DNA of 64,000 nucleotides, from contig CM055107.1 of the NCBI GenBank assembly GCA_029204225.1, forward strand, positions 7,600,873-7,664,872. Direction: 5' to 3'. Below the pieces are notes generated by a model. The model did not search any database. It was not told the origin of the DNA and worked only from the letters and a program-made list of their open reading frames with translations. The number at the start of each line of letters is the position of its first letter. Position 1 is the first letter of the stretch. Of the stretch, positions 56,581 to 64,000 are shown piece after piece. Source of the DNA: Diphasiastrum complanatum. Its lineage: Eukaryota > Streptophyta > Lycopodiopsida > Lycopodiales > Lycopodiaceae. Both the position numbers and the translations under genes were made by a program.

Positions 56581-56952
56581 GAGTGAAAATCTGGCCTTTG
56601 GAATTTTCCAAAATTATAACTATTGGATATAAAAAAGGTCTTATATTTAAAGCTTAACGTTGTCAATTTCAACATTAAATGGTATAAGTGTGATAGCATA
56701 TTTTTGTAGCATTAATTGTAGATGTGACCATACTTTATTTAAAATTAGTTCTGGTTAATTCGATATGGACTAATCATTTTGATGATTAATGGATATTTAG
56801 ATTGATTTGATTGACAAGCCTCTGAGTAATCATCATCGTAATACGAGCCTCAAACATCCAAACCACCACGTTTGCAATCATTTCCGATCTTCTCTATATA
56901 TACTAATCGACAACGCTGAATTTTTTTTGTTTATAGTTATTTGCATCCATGC

Positions 56953-57118
56953 GATATTGATTCAACGTGTTCGAAAACAACTTCTTTCAATCCGTTCCTA
57001 CTCGTTCGCGCCCATCTGCTACCAGCTAACTTATTTATTGAGCTCATGTATCGCTTCGACGCGCCCGACTTGAAGTCTGATCCTGAAATCAACATTATCG
57101 CGTGTTGATCTGCTACTA
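56953..57118. repeat. 70-bp palindromic elements E and F
   Basis: Element E (56953-57023) begins GATATTGATTCAACGTG and ends CGCGCCCATCTGCTACC. Element F (57048-57118) begins with GTATCGCTTCGACGCG and ends CGTGTTGATCTGCTACT. F ends eight bases before the start codon of the H3-like gene. Confidence 0.65.
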
Positions 57119-57125
57119 CACAGTA

Positions 57126-57540
57126 ATGGCGCGGACCAAACAGACAACACGAGGACATTCAGATGGAATACCAATTTCAGGTGTGGGTCAGGGAAATCCA
57201 CAACCACCACCTCCTCCTAGGCCAAGGGGCAGAAGAAGAGACCCACCCTGGCTCAAGGATATTTGGAAGCTTCAGAAGACAAATAATCTTTTGATTCCGA
57301 AATCTCACATATAGAGGTCCATCAGGCAGGTGACAAGAAGTCTATTTGCAGATGTGAGATGGACGGTAACGGCAATTGAGGGCCTGCACACAGCATATGA
57401 GGATTTGTAGGTGAAATTTTTTTCTGATACTATTGTTGCAGTTGTCCATGCCAAGAGGGTGACCATAATGTCCAAGGATTTCAACATTGTGTTCAGGTTT
57501 CGGAACATATATGACAAGTTTGTTGAATACTTTAGACCTG
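57126..57540 (+). other. histone H3-like domain
   Basis: Compared with canonical H3, the tail keeps Ala-Arg-Thr-Lys-Gln-Thr including the K4 position. The rest of the tail is replaced by Gly/Pro/Arg-rich sequence (QPPPPPRPRGRRR). The fold region keeps the helix lengths except for a three-residue insertion before FFSDT (H3: LFEDT). KRVTIM-KD is kept. The C-terminal helix reads FNIVFRFRNIYDKF instead of IQLARRIRGE. Confidence 0.75.
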
Positions 57541-58336
57541 CTCTCTTCTCTCCTCCAAAACAAGATTCAGAGAGGAGAAAACGAAAGCAATCTCAACCAA
57601 CCCGTCTTGTTATTCGTATACAGAGCGGGAGTGTTTCAAAGAAGAGAAGGTCTCTTGACCCTCCATCTAAAGCGAGGGATTTTCCCAAGCCATCTCTTCT
57701 GAATACTATTCTTTCTTCTAGGCATTCTCCTTCTAATTCTCCTCCTAAGTCTTCTTCTTCTTCTCCCACTCCATCTTTAACTTCTCCTGCTAAATCTTAC
57801 TCTCCTAATAAATGTCCACCTCCTAAATCTCCTCCTCCTCCTAAACCCATAAATATTAGTTCCCCTCCTCATGTTGTTGGAAGCGATTTAGATAATTTTG
57901 TTAGTGTAAAGGTAGAATCAGTTTTGAATGACAATTCTTTATGTGGTTTATCAATGTTACTTCCGTCACCCCCTGCACTTGCCTTTGTAAATACTCCTCA
58001 ATATGTACAGTATGACCAATTGTTAAACACGTATCTTAAAGGTTTAGGTCCTCGATACAGTTTTAGGATGTCGAAGACCAATGCTGGTCTCCCCCTTTCT
58101 AGTTTAGATACTGGTGAATTAGAAAGTAGGGATAAAATGCTAGGGGACAATGTAGGAGGTGGGGCAATTTAATACTGGATGGAGTTCTTCCAGACCCCAT
58201 TGTTTATAGATGTTGCATTGTTTTCCCTTCAATTCATGGCTGCATTTGATTTCCCTGATTTCAAAAGTTTGCACGATGATATGCTCCAATACGTCAGACT
58301 GGAGACTCCAATTCTCGTGCTGCCATACATAACAAA

Positions 58337-58432
58337 GTAAGTGTCTATTTTTTAGGATTTATTTTATTGAATTTTTCATATAAAGTTTGATTTCACGTTG
58401 ATTCTCATAAATTTATTATTTTCTTATTTCAG
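58337..58432 (+). other. 96-bp intron inside the Ulp1-like part
   Basis: The donor AAA|GTAAGTG and acceptor TTATTTCAG|TGATCAT join exons so that the split codon gives Asn before DHWSL. The join completes the P-x3-N-D-H-W motif, which supports the intron. Confidence 0.75.
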
Positions 58433-58517
58433 TGATCATTGGAGCTTATATGTGTTGTTCCTGTACGTCAATGATGAAGGTGTGTGTAATCCAGTTTATT
58501 TAAAGATGAACTCTATT

Positions 58518-58538
58518 ACACACACACACACACACACA
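58518..58538. repeat. (CA)n microsatellite in Ulp1-like exon
   Basis: An ACACAC run of about 21 bases is read as alternating Thr-His after KMNSI. Confidence 0.95.
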
Positions 58539-58643
58539 AAATTGCCAGGACCCATACACAGAAAATACTGGAACTCTTTTCAATACCAAATGCAAAAGCA
58601 TATTTGAAGTTGAAAATGGTTGATGCAGAGATATGAATTTTTC

Positions 58644-58801
58644 AATATCGGTTCAACGCGTCCTTGTAGTTATTGATTGGTTTATTTTTTCAACGTGCGT
58701 GCTGATCCGATATTCAATCAATTTTTTTTTGATATCGGTTTGACGTGCGCTTGTCTCCGTTGTAGACTTTATTCTTACATCCTGCGCGTTGATTCGATAT
58801 C
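58644..58801. repeat. 70-bp palindromic elements G and H
   Basis: Element G (58644-58714) begins AATATCGGTTCAACGCG and ends CGTGCTGATCCGATATT. Element H (58731-58801) begins GATATCGGTTTGACGTG and ends CGCGTTGATTCGATATC. In H, 16 of 17 end positions can pair when G-T is allowed. These are the best-preserved copies and lie in the intron region or 3' side of the Ulp1-like part. Confidence 0.85.
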
Positions 58802-59042
58802 TCATAATGTTCAAATTTGAATTCTGTAGTCCTCCTAGCAGGTTGATTCTGTCAACTGTGGTTGGTATATCGTATGCAATGCCAAACACTTTTTATATTG
58901 GCTTGCATTACAAGATGGACTTCCAAATCTGGAAGAGATAATATTCGATTAATTACTTTTAATTGTGTTTTACATATACCAACTCCTATTAACTAATCTT
59001 TGATTAATTACATTTAACTGTGTTTATGTTTTTTTTTTTTCA

Positions 59043-59202
59043 GTTTAAATGCCCGAAGGTCTCCCCCATGGAGATAATGCACTTCAGGCAGGAGACCATA
59101 AAGCTTGTGATCAAAAATTCATATCCAGTTGCAGTGGCCGAGTGTTCTCCGCCCAAGCTACTTCCAAATGGAGAATTGGATTTAGAGATCATAGATATTT
59201 GA
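59043..59202 (+). pseudogene. terminal exon candidate of the H3/Ulp1-like gene
   Basis: A long T tract and CAG at 59042 precede FKCPKVSPMEIMHFRQETIK, then LVIKNSYPVAVAEC, ending EIIDI-stop. The RQE-x-I helix resembles the last helix of Ulp1-type proteases. A diverged copy is at 59632-59775. Confidence 0.45.
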
Positions 59203-59600
59203 TTTTGATTAAATATTCGTCTCACTTGATGTGGATGAGACACATGTACAGATAATTTTAATAGAAATATACTTACAGTTTTTTTATGGTTGTTCTTACT
59301 TGTTTTTTTTCCTCTTATCAATTCAGGTTATGATTCATTCATCTTCAATTTCTACTATTTTTCGACATGTTTGTTTTTCATAGCCATGGTCTGCCTTGTC
59401 TTTACCATGGTCTTTTTTGGATAAGTTCAGAATGATGATCTGATCGAACCTTTGCCACAACCAATCCAAACATGCGACATTAGTTCACTTAGATTTATTG
59501 TAGCAAAGCTTTAATCAGATTATCATCTGAACATATCCAAATATGCCAAGACAAGGACAATATAGACCAAGGTAATGAAGACAAAAAATACAACCGATAT
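59203..59600. other. no gene seen
   Basis: Spacer between the two copies of the terminal exon. It has repeated CCATGGTCT / GACAAGG phrases but no supported feature. Confidence 0.5.
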
Positions 59601-59631
59601 ATATGAGACTTCAACAAGGGCAAGCATCGAT

Positions 59632-59775
59632 TGTAGTGATCACTGGAGTTCAAGTGACTGAAGATATCCTTAATGGAGATAGTGCATTTCCTGCAGGAGA
59701 CAATGAATCTTGCTATCGAAAATTCATATTATCCAGTTGCAATTACATTGTGTTTTGCACCATGGAAATGGAGAT
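59632..59775 (+). pseudogene. diverged duplicate of the terminal exon
   Basis: The bases AATGGAGATAGTGCATTTCC and onward align with ATGGAGATAATGCACTTCAG at 59069. The shared order of codons gives MEIVHFLQETMNLAIENSYY against MEIMHFRQETIKLVIKNSY. The copy has stops and lacks a clear acceptor. Confidence 0.65.
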
Positions 59776-59944
59776 CATAGAAATGAAAGAGCCTCATAGA
59801 AAAAGTGGTTTATATATTTTCAAAAATGATGTATACAAAAAATTGTATTACATAATACAAATTTCCATAGTTCATAATCTATGGATCTTCAATTTCGATG
59901 GATGTTCCAATGTTTTTGCATTTTACATGCTCTTCCTACCTAAC

Positions 59945-60240
59945 TCTTACCTGCACAAGAGAAATTGTTTTAGTTATATATTTTATGAAACTGATTCACT
60001 TAGAAATAGAGAAAAAAAAATATTCTTATATGGCATAACGTACCTTTACACCATTCAATCGAAATTGATAGTACGGAGGTAGATCGAATTGCAACATGTC
60101 TAGTTCTGATCGAATGTGATTGAGACACCAATCTTCCTCGACCTCAACCATTGCAAAAATGTTGTCATTTTTTTTCACTGTTATCTGAAGTTGCTCTTGA
60201 GGGTTTATACCAAAATCTTGATCAATGCGAACAACAGACA
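59945..60240 (-). pseudogene. last exons of an unknown gene fused to copia X
   Basis: The minus strand from 60240 reads [20 protein letters not shown], then FAMVEVEEDWCLNHIRSELD and LPPYYQFRLNGVK. It reaches a donor GTAAAG|GTACGTT at 60043. An acceptor TTTCTCTTGTGCAG near 59965 would add a short tail (VRVRKSM, stop). The mixed strand-helix pattern (short strands, an acidic helix, PPYYQFRLNG) may be a beta-grasp-like domain, which is a guess. The upstream part of the gene is replaced at 60241 by copia reverse transcriptase. Confidence 0.4.
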
Positions 60241-63169
60241 TAGTGACGAATGCTTGACGACAGGGGAGAAGGTTTCAGAGTAATCAATACCATATCTCTG
60301 CGAGAAATCTTTCGCTACCAGTCTTGCCTTGTATTTCGTCACACTCCCGTTTGGTCCATATTTGAGTTTATAAACCCACTTGCACTTTACAGTCTTTCGC
60401 TTATGGGATAATGGCTCCAACGTCCATACCTGATTCTTCCTCATGGATTCCATCTCATCGTTCATGGCTTGGATCCATTTATCCTTCTTTGGACTTTCAA
60501 TTGCCTCCTCGAATGTCTGTGGTTCGCCACTGAATTCGCAGAACTCCTTTGATGTGGAAGTTGAGCTGCTTGGCACAAATCTTGCTGGCGCTCTTCGTGG
60601 TCTCAAAGACCTTCTGGGAGATCCTCCCGAAATAGCTATGCCTTTGTTTTTCTCTGCTCTGCTTGGTCTGGAACCATCTCGGTTTACAAGAACTGCAGCG
60701 GCAGGTTGACTCTCGAATCTTTCTTGTTCTGATTCGTCGTTCGAATGGGAGACGACTAAAAAATTTTTGTTTTCGTGTTCATCCTCTGCTCCCTCTGGCG
60801 TTGGCGGCAAGTCATAGTCCTGTTTCTCCGAAATTTCGTAGCTGACAGGATCTTCATTGGCCATTGTCCTGCTCTCGTTGAATCTGACATCTCTCATTGT
60901 CTTCACAGTGTTTGTGTCAGACATGTAGATTCTGTAGTATGACGAATTGTTGTCATAACCTACCAAAAATTCCTGCTCGGCTTTCTCATCGAGCTTCTTG
61001 CGAAGCTTGTCAAGGATATGTGCATATGCTGCACAACCAAATATTCTGACGTGAGACAAGTTGGGCTTTCTACCCCGTCATAGCTCATGTGGTGTCGTGT
61101 GAGGAACATCAGATCTGGCTGTCCTGTTCTGGATGTATGCTACTGTAGCTACTACTTCAGCCCATAGCACCCTTGGAGCTTTCGAGTATGCCATCATGCA
61201 TCTGACTGCTTCCATCAGAGTCCTGTTCTTCCATTCAGCAACACCATTGTGCTACGGTGTGTAGGCTGTTGTCCTTCTATGAATGATACCACGATCATTG
61301 CAGAAATCAGTGAAGCGATTCGAGATATATTCGCCACCTCGATCCGTTCTGATCTGCTTCACCTTGCTGTCTGTGCATCTCTCTGTCCAATTCACATATT
61401 CTGTGAATTTTTCAAGTGCTTCAGATTTGTTCTAAATGAAGTACACTCTGGCAAACTTACTGTGATCATCAATGAAGGCTATGAAATATTTTGATCTTCC
61501 TACTGAGATCATGTTGAATGGTCCACAGATGTCAGAATGCACCAGCTCCAGAATCTTCGTCTTTCTATAGGAGTCTTTGACGAATGGTGTCCGTGACATC
61601 TTGCCCTTCAAGCATGCATCACATGTGGTCGAACTAGTTGCATTCGAGATGTTGACCCCTGCTATTGCTCCATGATGACTTGTCTGGTACAATGCCATCG
61701 AGTTCATGTGGCAGAGTCTTCTGTGCCACAGAGTGTCTGGCGAGTCATCTGGGTCTGATGCATTTGATCTTCAGGTAGGCGCACCTTCAGATGATACATG
61801 TTGCTTTTTCTTCTTCCTTGAGCTATGAGAGTGCTCATACCTACGTCGATCACGTTGCATGTTTTGTTTGAAAACGTTACAAGCATCCTTGCATCTATTA
61901 TTCTTGCTATAGAGAGAAAGTCCTGCTGCAGAGTTGACACGAACAGGACGTCTTCGAGTCATCTGTCTCTGCCATTGGTGTTGAGCCAGAGTGAACCTAT
62001 ACCGTTCACTTGATGTCTTGATCCATCTCCAAGAACTATAAATCTTGAGGGATCAGCACTTCTGAAATCAGACATGATTTGTCTGGATGTCACGAAGTGC
62101 AAGGTTGCTCCTGAATCTAGGATCACCTCTTGTGTGCTGGACATCGATGCTGCACACAGGTCTTCACAAATATAAACGGTCGAACAATTTCTGTTCGCTC
62201 TTTCTTCGCCCATTTTTGAGCTCTCGAGCTCCTCGGCATAGGAAGCACTATTGTTGTTCTCCTGTCTGTTCTGTGTAGATCTATTTCTTGGGTTCTGTCG
62301 GCAGTCCATGGCTGCATGGCCTTTCTTGTGGCAATGGATACACTCAATCTTGGGATTGAGCCAGCAGGTATCCACCGTGTGTCCGTCTCTTCTGCATCTT
62401 GTGCAGGTCTTCTTGTCTCCATCTTGTCGTTTCGAACTCCCTTTCATCTTCCAGTTGCTCTTACTAGTCCCTTTTGCTTGCTGGTCGCGATCCTGTCTTT
62501 GATTAGACTCCCTCTTAGGCTTAAATTGTTTTTTGGACCTTTCTTTGTTGTCGTAGAGTGTTTGGTCAGAGACATCTTTTTGATCAAGATGCTCTCTAGC
62601 CTCGACTTCCTCTCGAATCTCGACAATTGCCTTTTCGAGGTTCATTGTAGGATCTTTCACAAGCAGGGTTCGTGTCGTCTGGAATGATCTGGGCAGGGCT
62701 CTCAACAAGTATGAGAGCTACTTCTCAGTTGAGACTGCATTTTTTGCTCCTGAGTTGTGTAGTGACAGAAATAGATCCTTCATCTTTCTCATGAAGGATG
62801 TAAGGTCTTTTCCGTCCCACTGCAGATTCATCAGTTGATCTTCCAGCATCATAATATGACTTCTTGATTTTGTCTGAAATCTTGTCAGTAATGCATCCCA
62901 CATCTCCTTGGCCTTGGAGAGTGTTGTGAGATCAAGAGTAAGGCTATCTTTGATGGAAGATGATAGCAAGGCTCCTTGTCGTTTTTCTCCCTCCATTCGC
63001 GTAGATCTTTGCCTATTGTTGTAGGCATTTCTTCAGTGCCATCTACCTAGGGGAAGAGTCCTTCACCCTTGAGAATTAAGAATGTCTTAACTTTCCAGGC
63101 TAGAAAGTTAGATCCTGAAGAATCAAGAATGGTGCAGATCTTGCTCTGCATGCTGCTGATTGAAGCCAT
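60241..63169 (-). pseudogene. copia element X: gag, protease, integrase and start of RT
   Basis: On the minus strand from the ATG at 63169: gag MASISSMQSKICTILDSSGS with TAG after GEGLFP, then frameshifted MEGEKRQGALLSSSIKDSLT. Two knuckles follow (CTRCRRDGHTVDTC, CIHCHKKGHAAMDC), then protease VILDSGATLHFV. Integrase has CDACLKGKM, HSDICGPF, an intact GGEY region and a stop in TP-stop-HNGVAE. The RT entry is [20 protein letters not shown] and [11 protein letters not shown], where it ends at 60241. The YxDD motif and RNase H are absent. It shares its family with 1-453. Stops at CAG, CGA and TGG codons suggest old, methylated DNA. Confidence 0.9.
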
Positions 63170-63328
63170 TGCTTCCTGCTGTCTGGTTCTTGTCAATGCT
63201 TGATTATTTGAATGCTTGGCCTCCTGGATCTGCTAGCTTCTTGGCTATGTCAGAATGTGACAGGGTAACTCGGCTCTGATAGCACTGAAGAGAATGAGAA
63301 CTAAGTCGTGATATCGCTCTAATACCAC
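63170..63328 (-). other. leader of copia X with two primer-binding-site-like motifs
   Basis: The minus strand reads TGGTATTAGAGC at 63328-63317. About 45 bases further on it has a related TGCTATCAGAGCC (63283-63260 region). Only the first abuts the LTR. Confidence 0.55.
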
Positions 63329-64000
63329 TATAGAGAACGATAATAATCTGGGTTGTCGTGAACCTGGCGAGACACAGTCACAACTCTCTCTCTCTCTCTC
63401 TGCTCTCTCTAGACCCGGATGTATTTCAGAAACGATCGCTGGACACTCCAAACTAAATCGCTCTTACAATCCTCCAGAGTGTAGTCAGTTACTACTGACC
63501 TACATTTAAACGATTTAATTCAGCATTCAACAAGCCTTAAGCAAAGTGCAGAACTTTAGATTGAACAAAAATAAATTTAGACACAAACAATTCAGCATAA
63601 GCATTCAACATTTGAGATCATATGCTCTGGGAAGTAATCCGTATTGATTCTTCCTGATTTCTTCAAGACATTGCATGCAGATTCATGCAGTGTGCTGGTG
63701 TGAAAGAGATAGATTTCTCTCACAGATGATCGTCTCACTTTACTAGCGGACTATGGATCTTTTGATCCTAGACATAATGTCTTCTCGCATGCAGGCGAAG
63801 CTTTTGTGTGTGTTCCGTCTTGAATGCTTCACTAGCATCAGACTTCTTCACTTTTGTATGTGTGTATTGGTTTTATGTTATACTCTACTCTGATACATAT
63901 CAAGTATTGTTCAGTAAGTACAGTCTCTCTTTGCAAATCTAAGATTAGAGTGATTAACCATCTGTAACTAATATGAGAATTACAAGAGTGGCAGTTTAGC
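63329..64000 (-). mobile_element. 5' LTR of copia X, running out of the window
   Basis: Sequence next to the primer-binding site, with a (TC)n tract at 63383-63403 and promoter-like AT-rich DNA further on. Its outer end is not in the window and no second copy is available to define it. Confidence 0.5.

Larger units (their letters stand above)
57126..59202 (+). pseudogene. divergent histone H3 fold joined to Ulp1-like protease segment; three in-frame stops
   Basis: One frame runs from the ATG at 57126 to 58336, broken only by TAG (57312), TAG (57408) and TAA (58170). It starts MARTKQTTRG, almost the H3 tail. Residues 40-57 (WLKDIWKLQKTNNLLI) match the H3 alpha-N helix; 58-107 match alpha-1 and alpha-2; HAKRVTIMSKD at 108-118 is nearly identical to the H3 loop before alpha-3. 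The first TAG falls on a Gln of H3. Then come a basic stretch (RRKRKQ), a Ser/Pro-rich linker and, after the TAA, ETPILVLPYIT. The intron 58337-58432 (GTAAGTG...TTTCAG) joins to NDHWSLYVLFLYV, the HW signature of C48/Ulp1 proteases. A last exon may be 59043-59202 (FRQETIKLVIKNSY). A CA repeat at 58518-58538 disrupts the middle of the protease part. The catalytic Cys was not found. Confidence 0.6.

Noticed and set aside
57312-57410. Stops in the H3-like gene repaired by RNA editing or readthrough
   Set aside because: Known stop-removing U-to-C editing in plants is organellar. The third stop and the CA repeat in the protease part point to a pseudogene.
57126-57540. Functional centromeric H3 (CENH3)
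   Set aside because: The MARTKQT tail, the C-terminal fusion and the stops do not fit a CENH3 gene. The sequence is an H3 relative of unknown role.
55628-58801. CRISPR array or integron attC sites
   Set aside because: Spacing between copies is irregular, each copy is a palindrome with variable core rather than repeat-spacer, there is no cas or integron integrase, and the host is a eukaryote. Only the analogy of form remains.
59101-59255. Alternative frame (MPEGLPHGDNALQAGDHKACDQ) over the terminal exon
   Set aside because: The duplicate at 59.63 kb conserves codons of the other frame (MEIxHFxQET), and the splice acceptor fits that frame.
1-64000. tRNA, rRNA or snRNA genes
   Set aside because: No sequence with intact tRNA boxes or rRNA similarity was noticed. 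The tRNA-like matches are short primer-binding sites of LTR elements.

Overview
This window looks like repeat-dominated nuclear DNA of a land plant with a large genome. It is AT-rich. Most recognisable coding sequence belongs to Ty1/copia and Ty3/gypsy retrotransposons, including a chromodomain (chromovirus) integrase, and several elements carry the initiator-Met primer-binding site typical of plant LTR elements. Introns are short with GT-AG borders. The species cannot be named from the sequence. The unusual gene content makes a non-flowering plant more likely than a well-studied flowering plant, but that is a guess.

Layout. 1-5.6 kb: a copia fragment interrupted by a non-autonomous LTR element with ~2 kb LTRs, whose left LTR holds a solo LTR. 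5.6-17.6 kb: a patchwork of 5'-anchored pieces of copia and gypsy elements, all on the minus strand and none complete. 18.2-24.5 kb: a complete minus-strand copia element with two LTRs and a GGACT target-site duplication. 24.5-31.7 kb: decayed LTRs, a Cys-rich zinc-binding ORF, a 100-bp tandem repeat and a run of near-perfect hairpins. 31.76-35.4 kb: a multi-exon plus-strand gene joining a ParB-like segment to a beta-class DNA methyltransferase segment. 36-41.5 kb: remnants of one or two host genes (a transit-peptide-like first exon and one Cu/Zn superoxide dismutase exon) with retroelement debris between them. 43.5-50.5 kb: a chromovirus fragment, LTR debris, and a complete plus-strand non-autonomous LTR element with a CCTCC duplication. 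51.3-60.2 kb: a block unlike the rest. 60.2-64 kb: a minus-strand copia element related to the fragment at position 1.

The 51.3-60.2 kb block is the most interesting part. It holds spliced genes of unknown type, a transposase-like gene whose middle is inverted, and a gene that reads as a divergent histone H3 fold followed by a basic/proline-rich linker and a Ulp1-like protease segment. Eight ~70-bp imperfect palindromes with shared ends and variable middles, arranged as four doublets, lie around this last gene. I infer that the block is the remains of a large multi-gene DNA transposon, or a relic of one. The sequence does not show its ends. Many reading frames in the window are broken by CAG/CAA/CGA to stop changes, as expected from deamination of methylated, silenced DNA.

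The ParB-methyltransferase gene is the second candidate for an undescribed system. Its domain order is well known in phages and bacteria, but here it is cut by about ten spliceosomal-type introns.
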